Assembly: GCA_964498785.1 (NCBI GenBank)
Contig: CAZCJL010000110.1
Coordinates: forward strand, 1 to 23,076
DNA length: 23,076 nt
Origin: Mariaggregatimicrobium sp964498785
GTDB taxonomy: Bacteria > Zhuqueibacterota > Zhuqueibacteria > Thermofontimicrobiales > Thiofontviventaceae
Reading direction: 5' to 3'
Numbering within the stretch: position 1 is the stretch's first letter; each line of letters opens with the position of its first letter. Both the position numbers and the translations under genes were made by a program. Shown here in pieces: positions 15,608 through 23,076 of the stretch. The notes under the pieces are model-generated. The model was not told where the DNA came from. It did no database searches and saw nothing but the letters and a program-made list of their open reading frames with translations.

Positions 15608-16567
15608 TTAATGCAGCAAAACCATTCGCTTGCTTTGTATATGTTGTCCCACGTATAAACGATAAATATAAATTCCGCTGGCAACCGGCTTCCCGGTGTT
15701 ATTCCTGCCATTCCAAACTACCGGGTAACTGCCTCCGTGCTGTACATGATCCACAAGCGTCCGCACCAATTTTCCGGCTACATCATATATTACTAATTTC
15801 ACCTGGTGGCTTCCCGGCGCTAATTCAAATTGAATTGTGGTATGCGGATTAAACGGATTGGGGTAATTTTGATGAAGTGTAAATGTATTCGGCAACTTTT
15901 GATCATCCGCAATGTCCACGCCGATATATTTGCGTTTTACGACGCGCAAATCATCAAAATAGACAGCGCCTTTTGTTGTGCCATCGGGATTACGCGTCAT
16001 CTGAATGCTATCGAAACGCAACGTTCCGTCGAGTGTGCCGTCACCCAGCCAATCGCCTGTTCCATCCTGCATCATATCCCACGAAATGAGTTTCCAGCCG
16101 ATCCAGTCAATTGTGTACCACGGGCTGACTTCGTGATTTGTGGCATCGGTCGAAGGGTATTTGTCATCAACCGCAAAACGGAATTGATTCCCGCTTCCGT
16201 CGCCAAATACATACACCTGCAAAATGCTTTCATTATCAAAAGGCACGGATCGTGGCGAACTACCTGCAAGGTACATCCGCAAAAGCCACTCACTGACAGC
16301 CGGTTCCCATTGATAGGTTAATTTCAATGATCCGGAGCTCTGATATAAATGATTGACAATAGTCGGTTCCGGACTACGAATCGAGCTATCTGCGATGATT
16401 CCGATGGTACTGCCGCTTGCATTGGGATTCCACCAGTTATCTGTGACGCCGGCGTCAAAATCATCGATTATTAGGACATCCCCGAAATAGGCGTCTGTCG
16501 TTTTAAAATTTGACGCTCGTGAGATGGTCACGATATTTCCGAATAGATCCTGCAATCCTTCATTCAC
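15608..16567 (-). CDS. C-terminal fragment of interrupted amidase (jelly-roll domain + T9SS sorting domain)
   Basis: A 319-codon open frame beginning at a GTG with no ribosome-binding site and no signal peptide. It continues, in the same frame and after only 8 codons, the gene that stops at 16592. It matches the second half of the amidase at 19476-22001: end of the second Ig-like domain, then a jelly-roll/carbohydrate-binding-like domain (fragment residues about 33-215, with DDFDAGVTDNWW and WLGDGTLDGTLRFDSIQ), then a T9SS sorting domain (about 238-319, NYPNPFNPHT to KRMVLLH). Without a signal peptide it could not reach the periplasm or T9SS, so as a separate protein it is probably non-functional. 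Sequence quality and reading frame are otherwise intact, suggesting a recent interruption. Confidence 0.6.
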   Translation of the reverse strand: MNEGLQDLFGNIVTISRASNFKTTDAYFGDVLIIDDFDAGVTDNWWNPNASGSTIGIIADSSIRSPEPTIVNHLYQSSGSLKLTYQWEPAVSEWLLRMYLAGSSPRSVPFDNESILQVYVFGDGSGNQFRFAVDDKYPSTDATNHEVSPWYTIDWIGWKLISWDMMQDGTGDWLGDGTLDGTLRFDSIQMTRNPDGTTKGAVYFDDLRVVKRKYIGVDIADDQKLPNTFTLHQNYPNPFNPHTTIQFELAPGSHQVKLVIYDVAGKLVRTLVDHVQHGGSYPVVWNGRNNTGKPVASGIYIYRLYVGQHIQSKRMVLLH

Positions 16568-16591
16568 GCGAATAATATAGCGCTCGGATGG

Positions 16592-18106
16592 TTAGAGTTG
16601 TTCAGTCGGAAAAAAGCACAAGGTGCTTTGCTCCTGTACCACATAATGTTGGAGCATGCCAGACACCAGCGATTTATCACTGAATCGTTCTAATTCGAAT
16701 ATCCCGTCAGTTATCGAAGCTGGTTTAAGCTGTTCATTAAAAGTGATATTTACAATTGGCTGCAAATCTGGAATATTTTCGCTTCGTTCCGGGGAAAAAC
16801 TTATCACTACTGGTGGTGACATATCCTGGGACCCGGTTTTGAAATATAACACAAAATCGTCCCCACCTGTTCCGTCGCGGTCTCCATCGAAATAGTAACC
16901 GTATTGATCCATTGCATTGCCGGAAATAGTAATTGTGTAATTCGTCTCAAAATCGAGCGTATCACTGCGAAAAATTAGTCGTGTGTCATTATACCATATA
17001 AATTCACCGTCAGATGGTGGATCGATTGAAAAATTATTTTCTACAGATACACGATCCATTTTTCGGTTGAAATCGATAATGATATAATCCCAGGCAGGAA
17101 AATTTGTATCGCCCTGCGCCGGAATGGTCGAAACGATATATGGAGGGATTGTCGACTGCATATACTGGCGGCGTTGGCGATTTGAAGTGCTGTCTTTGAT
17201 TATGATGTTCAATGTATCCTGAATGTAATTTTCCTTCTCAAAAATTAACCTGGCTTCTCCCGAAGGAAAATTTTCAAAAAAATACATTCCGTTTTTCACT
17301 TCCGGAATGTAAGGAAATCCGGACCAGCCGAAATCCTGTTCTGTAATTCCGATATTTTCCGAATCCGTGAAATAAGTCATTTCGTGATGGCCATTTGTCA
17401 AGGTCACTTTTACATCGCGCACATTCTCGCTTTCGGTATCCATTACAACGCCTTCGACAAAATTATGCGCTTTTCCGGGTACTTCATAGTATTCCAGAAA
17501 AGAATGGACCAATGAAAATGCTTCCAGTTTTAAATATTGCTCTGAATTCAGGCGATGAATTTCAGGAACATAATCCCAGAAAGACGCTTCGCTAAGCACC
17601 CCGGGCATGGACAGGTTATTCAACACACCGAGATTAAACCCTAAAAAGGATAGATCCCCGCGATAATAATAACCAGTGGTGTAAATATATTTATTAATAT
17701 AATATGCCATAATCTGTGACATCACATCGGATTGGCCTGCCCAGCGGGCTCCACCGCCGTAGCGTTCCTGGTACAGAACAAGGGTATAGTTAGCATCGCC
17801 CTGAAATGCGTTATGATGAACAGAAAGGAAGAAATCGACATTGTTGCTGTTCGCAATGTATTCCCGTTGAGAAAGACTGATATCGGCAGTTGAGTCTGTT
17901 CTTGTTAAAATTACCTCTGCACCGTAATCCTCAAGATAGGCTTTCAGATAGTTTACCACGCGCATATTGATCCGTGTTTCAAAAGGTTTGTCGTTGGGGT
18001 AATCACCATGTCCCGGATCAACGCAAAATTTCAAACCTGATAAATCCTGCTGGGCGAATGCCGTAGTTGTTATAAATAGAGCGCATGCCCAAAGTATTTT
18101 TCTCAT
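16592..18106 (-). CDS. N-acetylmuramoyl-L-alanine amidase, N-terminal part (truncated by stop codon)
   Basis: A 504-residue product that would still be exported and could still cleave the amide bond between N-acetylmuramic acid and L-alanine in peptidoglycan. Signal peptide 1-19 (TTAFAQ). The Amidase_3 domain covers about 24-205, with the expected zinc ligands H33 (DPGHG), E43 and H97 (SVHHNA), and catalytic E173 (LSEASFW). A carboxypeptidase-regulatory-like domain follows at about 213-305, then SbsA-type Ig-like domains from about 325 and 432, the second cut by the TAA. The start is preceded by AAGGGAG (18118-18124). The truncated form lacks the T9SS sorting domain, so it would stay in the periplasm rather than be secreted. 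It follows its propeller partner (18322-19302) after a 215-nt palindrome-rich gap. Confidence 0.8.
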   Translation of the reverse strand: MRKILWACALFITTTAFAQQDLSGLKFCVDPGHGDYPNDKPFETRINMRVVNYLKAYLEDYGAEVILTRTDSTADISLSQREYIANSNNVDFFLSVHHNAFQGDANYTLVLYQERYGGGARWAGQSDVMSQIMAYYINKYIYTTGYYYRGDLSFLGFNLGVLNNLSMPGVLSEASFWDYVPEIHRLNSEQYLKLEAFSLVHSFLEYYEVPGKAHNFVEGVVMDTESENVRDVKVTLTNGHHEMTYFTDSENIGITEQDFGWSGFPYIPEVKNGMYFFENFPSGEARLIFEKENYIQDTLNIIIKDSTSNRQRRQYMQSTIPPYIVSTIPAQGDTNFPAWDYIIIDFNRKMDRVSVENNFSIDPPSDGEFIWYNDTRLIFRSDTLDFETNYTITISGNAMDQYGYYFDGDRDGTGGDDFVLYFKTGSQDMSPPVVISFSPERSENIPDLQPIVNITFNEQLKPASITDGIFELERFSDKSLVSGMLQHYVVQEQSTLCFFPTEQL

Positions 18107-18159
18107 AATTTATTTCTCTCCCTTGATTTTTTATGGAGCGCCGCTAGTGTCTCGCTGCA

Positions 18160-18182
18160 TTGCAGCCGATTTTTGGCTGCAA
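18160..18182. repeat. 8-bp stem hairpin in the propeller-amidase spacer
   Basis: TTGCAGCC (18160-18167) and GGCTGCAA (18175-18182) pair around GATTTTT. It lies about 55 nt upstream of the interrupted amidase start. Another hairpin, CATTGAC-ACA-GTCAATG, is at 18285-18301. The spacer has no equivalent in the intact module, where the two genes are 11 nt apart. Confidence 0.55.
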
Positions 18183-18206
18183 ATAATCTGCATCGATAAA
18201 CGCTGC

Positions 18207-18239
18207 AGATTTCCGAAATCTTTAAGATTTCGGAAATCT
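18207..18239. repeat. 33-nt perfect palindromic element (copy B)
   Basis: Arms AGATTTCCGAAATCTT and AAGATTTCGGAAATCT (16 bp, no mismatch) surround a single T. It is the same element as 9884-9916; one stem pair is A-T here and G-C there, so pairing is preserved. It lies inside a gene pair that should be co-transcribed, so here it would attenuate or process the transcript between propeller and amidase. Confidence 0.8.
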
Positions 18240-18321
18240 CAAAAATTAAGAAGGCGCCGGGCGTATTAGCGGATTCGCCGCTTTCATTGACACAGTCAAT
18301 GCATTCGATAACACTGCATAA

Positions 18322-19302
18322 CTATCTATCTTTCCGGCTCTCTTTCACTTTTTGAATCGTGTTTATTTTATTTTGCTTTATTGAAAGCAGAATGATTTTC
18401 CCCTCATCGTCACAGGCAATGGAAGAGCCATCCGGTGACCAGGCCGGGTGCATTTCTTTCTCATCCGGGGACTCGGTAATCTGTTGCTTCGAATTACCGT
18501 TCACATCGCAAATCCATAAATCAGATGCGAGAATCTGATGACCGTCGTCTGTTGGCGTGGCATAAACGAGATATTTGCCATCCGGTGACCAGGCCGGCAT
18601 TTCTCCTGTCGCAATGTTCGTCTCCTGATCTGTTTTCAGATTAAGCAGATAAATACCGCCACCCGGCTTTTCGTAAACCATCCGTGTGCCATCCGGAGAA
18701 TATGCCGGATTGAAAATTTGCTGTTCCGAGTTGTCCAGCAACTGTTGCGTTCCCTGTCCGCTGCGAACAACATATCCGTTTGTAGTTGATAAAATCACAG
18801 GGTATTGTTTTACAGTAGATAACTGTTGATCGTCTTTTTTATCGGTAACCGGAACGGTTTTTAAGTCCTTATCATTGATATAAACAATCATATCAGTGGT
18901 AACCCAGCGAGGGGTGCTATAATTTTTTCCGAATTCAACAAGCTGCTCCGTTTTGAATGTGGTAACGTCAACCACTTGGATCGTTGTTTTTTTCCGGCGT
19001 TTTTCAAACACATTGGAACGAAATGCAATTTTTTTACTATCCGGCGACCAGGAAAAATCCCAGCCAGAGCCATTTTCTTCTACAAGCGTGCTCCAGTTCG
19101 CTTGTTCGAAATCATAAATCCAAATCGAGCCATAATTGACGCCGGCGGCGGCAAGGTAACCTCCATTGGGTGACCATTGTGGCGAAACAAGATGGTTTTG
19201 ATCATTATTTAATACTTTTTTGTTTGTTACTTTAAATGGAGATTCAGCAATAAGCGCGCTGCAGAATATCAGCATAAAAATCGAAATAAATACTTTTTTC
19301 AT
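18322..19302 (-). CDS. TolB/PD40-type beta-propeller protein, downstream copy
   Basis: A 326-aa exported protein with signal peptide 1-19 (CSALIAE) and a WD40-like/PD40 propeller seen from repeated W-S-P-D/N-G blades (SPQWSPNGGYLAAAG, FSWSPDSKKIAF, PAYSPDGTRMVY, PAWSPDGKYLVY, PAWSPDGSSIAC). Such propellers resemble the C-terminal domain of TolB and usually bind proteins or peptides; no enzyme activity is implied. It is paralogous to 22013-22957, most clearly near the C-terminus (both contain DDGHQIL and SDL). Each copy directly precedes an amidase, which suggests a functional pair, perhaps docking or restraining the hydrolase in the periplasm; that role is inferred. Translation starts behind a GGGAG sequence. 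No clear promoter was found in the 173 nt upstream. Confidence 0.85.
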   Translation of the reverse strand: MKKVFISIFMLIFCSALIAESPFKVTNKKVLNNDQNHLVSPQWSPNGGYLAAAGVNYGSIWIYDFEQANWSTLVEENGSGWDFSWSPDSKKIAFRSNVFEKRRKKTTIQVVDVTTFKTEQLVEFGKNYSTPRWVTTDMIVYINDKDLKTVPVTDKKDDQQLSTVKQYPVILSTTNGYVVRSGQGTQQLLDNSEQQIFNPAYSPDGTRMVYEKPGGGIYLLNLKTDQETNIATGEMPAWSPDGKYLVYATPTDDGHQILASDLWICDVNGNSKQQITESPDEKEMHPAWSPDGSSIACDDEGKIILLSIKQNKINTIQKVKESRKDR

Positions 19303-19389
19303 AATATAACTCCCTCGTTGTTTTGGAAATACTCTTCATGTTTTTAAATAATTCATGGATGTGAATATCGAGATGCAAAAAGAGATGGA

Positions 19390-19436
19390 AGAACGCCAGA
19401 ATGTATGTAACCTTCTGAAATTCGCTCCGGCGTTCT
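19390..19436 (-). terminator. possible terminator after the intact amidase
   Basis: AGAACGCC and GGCGTTCT form an 8-bp perfect stem around a 31-nt loop, about 40 nt beyond the amidase stop. On the - strand it is followed by TCCATCTCTTTTTG. The long loop makes it weak; an AT-rich hairpin (ATTAATT-CTAA-AATTAAT, 19442-19459) lies between it and the stop. If it works, the second propeller-amidase module needs its own promoter. Confidence 0.4.
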
Positions 19437-19475
19437 GTCAGATTAATTCTAAAATTAATAAATCATAAAAATTTA

Positions 19476-22001
19476 TCACCGAATTAGTGTCATCCGTTTT
19501 GTATATGACTGTTTACCCGCAGAAAGTTTATACGCGTAAATACCACTGGCCACCTGCTGGCCGTTATCATTCCGACCATCCCATAAAATGGAATGCGACC
19601 CTCCGCTTTGATTTCCATCGACCAGCGAACGTACTTGTTTTCCGAGCATATCGTAAATAACCAGCCGAACATGATGACTCCCTGCCGGAAGATCATATTG
19701 AATGATAGTTTGCGGATTAAACGGATTGGGGTAATTCTGATGCAAGTCAGTTGTCACTGGCAGTAGTGTATCATTATTTTTCGCCACATCGACATATTTC
19801 TTCTTTACAACCCGCAGATCGTCGATGTAAATTGTACCGGAGATCGGGCTGTCCGGATTATAAGTCAACTGAATGCTGTCAAATCGCAGTGTCCCATCCA
19901 GCGTGCCATCTCCGAGCCATGTACCTGTTTCGCCAAGTGACATATCCCAGGAAATCAATTTCCAGCCAATCCAGTTAAGAGCAATCCATGGGCTGACTTC
20001 GTGATTTGAAGCTGCAGCGACCGGATATTTGTCATCAACACAAAATCGGATCAGATTGCCGCTTCCGTCGCCGAATACGTAGAGTTGCATCATATATTCG
20101 CTATTAAATGTAACTCCACGCGGCGCGCTTCCACCGGCGTACAAACGAATGAGATGCGACGGGGCATTCACGTCCCAGCCGTAACTTAATTCAATGGCAG
20201 TGTTACTGTTCGTGACATGATTGACACGGCTTTCGGTTGCTTTCCGGCCGGTTTGTTCGGTAAGTATGCCGGTGGTACTACCACTTTGCTGGGGCGCCCA
20301 CCAGTTTGCTTCGGCATTACTATCGAAATTATCGATTGTGGTGACGGCATATTCATATTCCGCGGTGCTGAAACTATACGCCGCAAATTGATCAGTTTCA
20401 TTTCCGGTGATATCCCGTAATCCGGATGCAATACGTGTAATATACACTTCATCGAAAAAAAGTTTTTCCGTGGGGAAATAGCAAAGAACGCTGGTATCAT
20501 TGACCATATAATGCTCGAGAATACCCGGCACAGCCGTTCTGTCTTTGAATCGTTCCAGCGTAACCAATTCATCGGGATTGATTGAACTGGCGTCTAATTC
20601 TTCATCATATCGAATGCGGATGATGGGTTGCAAATCAATATCATTTCCATTTTGTGGGGGGAATATAGAAACGATCTTCGGCGCGGTTATATCCATGGGA
20701 CCAGTGCGGAAGTGCAATGTAAATGCATCACCAGGAGTACCATCGCCGTTTCCGTCAAAAAAATGTTCATATAAATCTTTAGCGCCACTGTCAATGGTTA
20801 CTGTATATTCCGTCAAATAGCTGAGGCTATCTGGTTTATATAACATCTTCGCATTTTCATTGGTCCAGAAAAATTTACCTGTAGTGTATGGTGCTATTGA
20901 AAAATTATCCTCCACAGATGTTTTATCCATCCGCCTGCTGAAATCGAATATCAGATAATCTTCCGGGCGGACGGTTGTGTCGCCCTCAATTGGTGTTGTT
21001 GCAATGACATACGGAGCAGCGTTGGGAACGAGTTTCACGTCGGCAAATGTGAAAAAGGTGTCCACAATCGCTACCTGTAAGGTATCACTGCGATATCCTT
21101 TTGCATCGACTATCATTGTCAGTGTGTCATGAGATAGATTTTCCAGGAAATAAAATCCGTTGTGCAGTTGATTGGCATCATTTGAATATTTATAGAACAA
21201 CGATTCGTAGGTGTCCGTGATGTATGTCTGTCCGTCCAGTTTTACGATTGCACCATTGACAGGAACGCTGGTTTCCTCGTCGCGGATAATCCCCATACAC
21301 GTCCCCACATACGGGCGTTCAATGCCATGAAGTTTCAAAATTGACCAGTAAAATGTTTTTGCCTCCATTTTTTTGAATTCGGCATTCATGAAACGCTGGT
21401 TTTGTGTGGGATTTGTATGAGAGCCGGCTTCACTTAATTCCGAGGGCATGGAAGTTGTCCGATTCACGTGTAAATAGGGTCCACCACTATTTTTACAAAA
21501 ATCCGACCATGTATAAAAGCTGCAATCACCAATGGACCCACGAGTATCAATGCGCATTCCGCGTGTAAGTAAATCAACCATTATATCAGCCAGCGCCTTT
21601 CCGCCCGGAGGATTCTTTTCCTGGCCATTGTAGTGTTGTCCCCACAGTAATAATGTACTATTTCGAGGTGGTGGTTCGGCGTCGCTGTGAATGGAATGAT
21701 ACCATGACGCGCCAATTCGATTGGCGTAGTCCGTTCGCTGTGACAACGATACGACTTGTTCGTCATTTGTTCGTGTCAGGTAAACTGTATCAATATCTGT
21801 GGTGTTTAGTAAATAATCTCGCAATGCGAATGCGACACGCAGGTTTCGTTCTGCCTCAGAATGGTTGTATATCCCCATGTTTTCAGTCCGACTGTGTCCC
21901 GGATCAAGAACAATATCCCATCCTTCGAGGCCGGTGATCTGTGAAAATACAGGGGTTAAAATTATCAATGAAATGACAAATGTCTTTATCAAAAGTTTCA
22001 T
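19476..22001 (-). CDS. secreted N-acetylmuramoyl-L-alanine amidase with T9SS sorting domain (intact copy)
   Basis: An 841-aa zinc amidase that cleaves the muramoyl-L-alanine bond of peptidoglycan, exported through Sec and then T9SS. Signal peptide 1-21 (TPVFSQ). Amidase_3 covers about 25-225: zinc ligands H36 (DPGHS), E49 or E51 and H105 (SIHSDA), catalytic E191 (LSEAGSH). A carboxypeptidase-regulatory-like domain follows at 233-326, two SbsA-type Ig-like domains at about 328-530, a jelly-roll/carbohydrate-binding-like domain at about 555-740 and a T9SS sorting domain at about 755-841 (NYPNPFNPQT to KRMTLIR). I chose ATG 22001 over the in-frame TTG at 22016, because AAGGAG (22008-22013) sits 6 nt before this ATG and the signal peptide starts MKLLIK. 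The gene begins 11 nt after the propeller gene's stop, implying translational coupling. The target wall (own or foreign) is unknown. Confidence 0.88.
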   Translation of the reverse strand: MKLLIKTFVISLIILTPVFSQITGLEGWDIVLDPGHSRTENMGIYNHSEAERNLRVAFALRDYLLNTTDIDTVYLTRTNDEQVVSLSQRTDYANRIGASWYHSIHSDAEPPPRNSTLLLWGQHYNGQEKNPPGGKALADIMVDLLTRGMRIDTRGSIGDCSFYTWSDFCKNSGGPYLHVNRTTSMPSELSEAGSHTNPTQNQRFMNAEFKKMEAKTFYWSILKLHGIERPYVGTCMGIIRDEETSVPVNGAIVKLDGQTYITDTYESLFYKYSNDANQLHNGFYFLENLSHDTLTMIVDAKGYRSDTLQVAIVDTFFTFADVKLVPNAAPYVIATTPIEGDTTVRPEDYLIFDFSRRMDKTSVEDNFSIAPYTTGKFFWTNENAKMLYKPDSLSYLTEYTVTIDSGAKDLYEHFFDGNGDGTPGDAFTLHFRTGPMDITAPKIVSIFPPQNGNDIDLQPIIRIRYDEELDASSINPDELVTLERFKDRTAVPGILEHYMVNDTSVLCYFPTEKLFFDEVYITRIASGLRDITGNETDQFAAYSFSTAEYEYAVTTIDNFDSNAEANWWAPQQSGSTTGILTEQTGRKATESRVNHVTNSNTAIELSYGWDVNAPSHLIRLYAGGSAPRGVTFNSEYMMQLYVFGDGSGNLIRFCVDDKYPVAAASNHEVSPWIALNWIGWKLISWDMSLGETGTWLGDGTLDGTLRFDSIQLTYNPDSPISGTIYIDDLRVVKKKYVDVAKNNDTLLPVTTDLHQNYPNPFNPQTIIQYDLPAGSHHVRLVIYDMLGKQVRSLVDGNQSGGSHSILWDGRNDNGQQVASGIYAYKLSAGKQSYTKRMTLIR

Positions 22002-22012
22002 TATGTTCTCCT

Positions 22013-22957
22013 TCAATTGGAAATCTCAATTATATAAATCGCACCTTCTTCAAATACATCATACGCAATCCTCTTGCCGTCCGGCGACCAGGATGGATTC
22101 ATCTCCAACCTGTCTTCCGGAAAGTTCAACCGGACTTTTTCAGTGCCGTCTGCTTTGGTCACGTAAAGGTCGGACGTTAAAATCTGATGGCCATCATCAC
22201 TTGTGATCATATAGACGAGATGTTCGCCATCCGGCGCCCATTGCGGACGGTTGCCCGGTCCCAGATCAACAAGTCCGTTACCATCGACACCGATTACGTA
22301 CATATTGCCGCCGTAGACTTCAAATGCAATTTTTGTTTTATCCGGAGAAAGCACCGGATTCAGAATTCGCCATTTTCTATTGACGTTTAGCATTTCAAAA
22401 GAGCGGGTATCTATATTTCCCACAACGATTTTATCGTTCTTTAAATAAAAGATACGTTTATCAGTCGGTTGTTTTTGAAGAGCAGTTGCCATTTTACCGG
22501 TCTCAAAAACTTCAAGTTCATCGCTATTGAACAGATAAATTTTTTCATCCGCATCTGTCCAATGCGGAAGCGCAGGCATTTTCCCGCGATATTCTGTGAG
22601 CAACCTGGATTCGTGTGTTTCAATATCAAATAATTTAATGGCATTAAAACGTTTTGCGCCATCATACTTTGCCACTCTGGCAACAATTGCTTTGGAATCG
22701 CCGGACCATTCAAAGCCAAAGCCTACCGCACGATCTTCAGATAAATTTACAGCCTCGGTTTCATTTACATGAATAACCCATAACCCCCGATAATTTGCGC
22801 TTGTGAAAGCAATTCGGGTACCATCCGGCGACCAGCGTGGCTGCATATAATGAGTTCCGTCATTGCCCACTAATATAAAGGGATTGGCGACAGTGTGAAT
22901 TTCGGCCAATAATAATAACGGTATAAATAAAACAAGCAACGTTACTAAATATTTCAT
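22013..22957 (-). CDS. TolB/PD40-type beta-propeller protein, upstream copy
   Basis: A 314-aa exported propeller with signal peptide 1-18 (LLLLAE) and blade motifs MQPRWSPDGTRIAF, FEWSGDSKAIV, NPVLSPDKTKIAF, RPQWAPDGEHLVY and NPSWSPDGKRIAY. AAGGAG (22964-22969) lies 6 nt before the ATG, and a promoter is visible at 22994-23022. Its TGA overlaps the ribosome-binding site of the amidase gene, so the two are made together. It is probably periplasmic: there is no sorting domain and no lipobox cysteine, so unlike its amidase partner it should not leave the cell. The role is unknown; a protein-protein interaction function is inferred from the fold. Confidence 0.87.
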   Translation of the reverse strand: MKYLVTLLVLFIPLLLLAEIHTVANPFILVGNDGTHYMQPRWSPDGTRIAFTSANYRGLWVIHVNETEAVNLSEDRAVGFGFEWSGDSKAIVARVAKYDGAKRFNAIKLFDIETHESRLLTEYRGKMPALPHWTDADEKIYLFNSDELEVFETGKMATALQKQPTDKRIFYLKNDKIVVGNIDTRSFEMLNVNRKWRILNPVLSPDKTKIAFEVYGGNMYVIGVDGNGLVDLGPGNRPQWAPDGEHLVYMITSDDGHQILTSDLYVTKADGTEKVRLNFPEDRLEMNPSWSPDGKRIAYDVFEEGAIYIIEISN

Positions 22958-22993
22958 CTCACTCTCCTTACGTTAATCAAAAGTTAAACAATT

Positions 22994-23022
22994 AATATAT
23001 CAAATATTTCGGTAAATATCAA
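22994..23022 (-). promoter_or_regulatory. promoter of the intact propeller-amidase operon
   Basis: On the - strand TTGATA (23022-23017) and TATATT (22999-22994) are separated by 17 nt; each differs from the sigma-70 consensus at one base. The predicted start near 22987 gives a leader of about 30 nt before the ATG at 22957. Confidence 0.6.
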
Positions 23023-23076
23023 GGTATCTTCTCAATATTTTATGGTAGATATGGGCGCTTGCCGCTATGTCGTATT

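Larger units (their letters stand above)
15608..18106 (-). pseudogene. N-acetylmuramoyl-L-alanine amidase gene interrupted by an in-frame TAA
   Basis: Ignoring the TAA at 16592-16594, one frame of 832 residues runs from 18106 to 15608 and aligns end to end with the intact 841-residue paralogue at 19476-22001. Around the break this copy reads FFPTEQL-stop-PSERYIIRVNEGLQDLFGN; the paralogue reads YFPTEKL-F-FDEVYITRIASGLRDITGN. The stop replaces one residue, with no shift or deletion. Confidence 0.8.

Noticed and set aside
16592..16594. Recoding of the amidase stop as selenocysteine or pyrrolysine
   Set aside because: The codon is TAA, not TGA or TAG, the paralogue has an ordinary residue there, and no recoding element is evident.
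22002..22016. TTG at 22016 as start of the intact amidase, overlapping the propeller gene by 4 nt
   Set aside because: The AAGGAG ribosome-binding sequence lies between the TTG and the ATG at 22001, and the signal peptide fits the ATG start.
1..23076. Integrated phage, IS element or tRNA gene
   Set aside because: No transposase, integrase or structural phage protein appears in any frame, and I saw no tRNA-like cloverleaf in the intergenic regions I read.

Overview
The window looks like a chromosomal piece of a Gram-negative bacterium of the Fibrobacteres-Chlorobi-Bacteroidetes (FCB) group, most likely a Calditrichaeota/Ignavibacteria/KSB1-like lineage rather than a true Bacteroidetes. This rests on two outer-membrane TonB-dependent receptors with an N-terminal carboxypeptidase-regulatory-like domain, and on four secreted proteins ending in the 'NYPNPFNP...' sorting domain of the type IX secretion system (T9SS). 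The lineage is inferred from protein style only. There are no RNA genes, transposases, phage genes or CRISPR arrays.

Left part (1-9,879, + strand): a LacI-family regulator sits behind a perfect-consensus sigma-70-type promoter (TTGACA, 17 nt, TATAAT) with a LacI-type operator just downstream. Next come a TonB-dependent receptor (989 aa), a secreted right-handed beta-helix protein with a T9SS domain, and a second 989-aa receptor. The second receptor is the same gene except for its first 61 nt (signal peptide) and its stop codon, so a 2.9-kb direct repeat flanks the beta-helix gene. Further AACGTTT operator-like sites precede the beta-helix gene and the second receptor. No SusD-like lipoprotein or glycoside hydrolase is visible.

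Middle (9,880-15,607): a 1661-aa mosaic surface protein is encoded on the - strand, convergent with the second receptor. It has an SdrD-type B domain, a prealbumin-like domain, DUF11-like segments, two PKD domains, two discoidin-like domains and a T9SS domain. Its AT-rich upstream region holds a good promoter, a possible gene remnant and several perfect inverted repeats.

Right part (15,608-22,957, - strand): a two-gene module occurs twice in tandem, a TolB/PD40-type beta-propeller protein followed by a zinc N-acetylmuramoyl-L-alanine amidase with Ig-like, jelly-roll and T9SS domains. The upstream copy is intact, tightly coupled and has a clear promoter. In the downstream copy the amidase is cut by one in-frame TAA, separating the signal peptide and catalytic half from the sorting domain, and its intergenic spacer is filled with palindromes. 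One of those palindromes recurs after the second TonB receptor with a compensatory base-pair change.

Overall this appears to be a cell-envelope region devoted to uptake and surface-exposed or secreted proteins. The most notable points are the near-perfect receptor duplication, the interrupted amidase in a duplicated propeller-amidase module, and the repeated palindrome.
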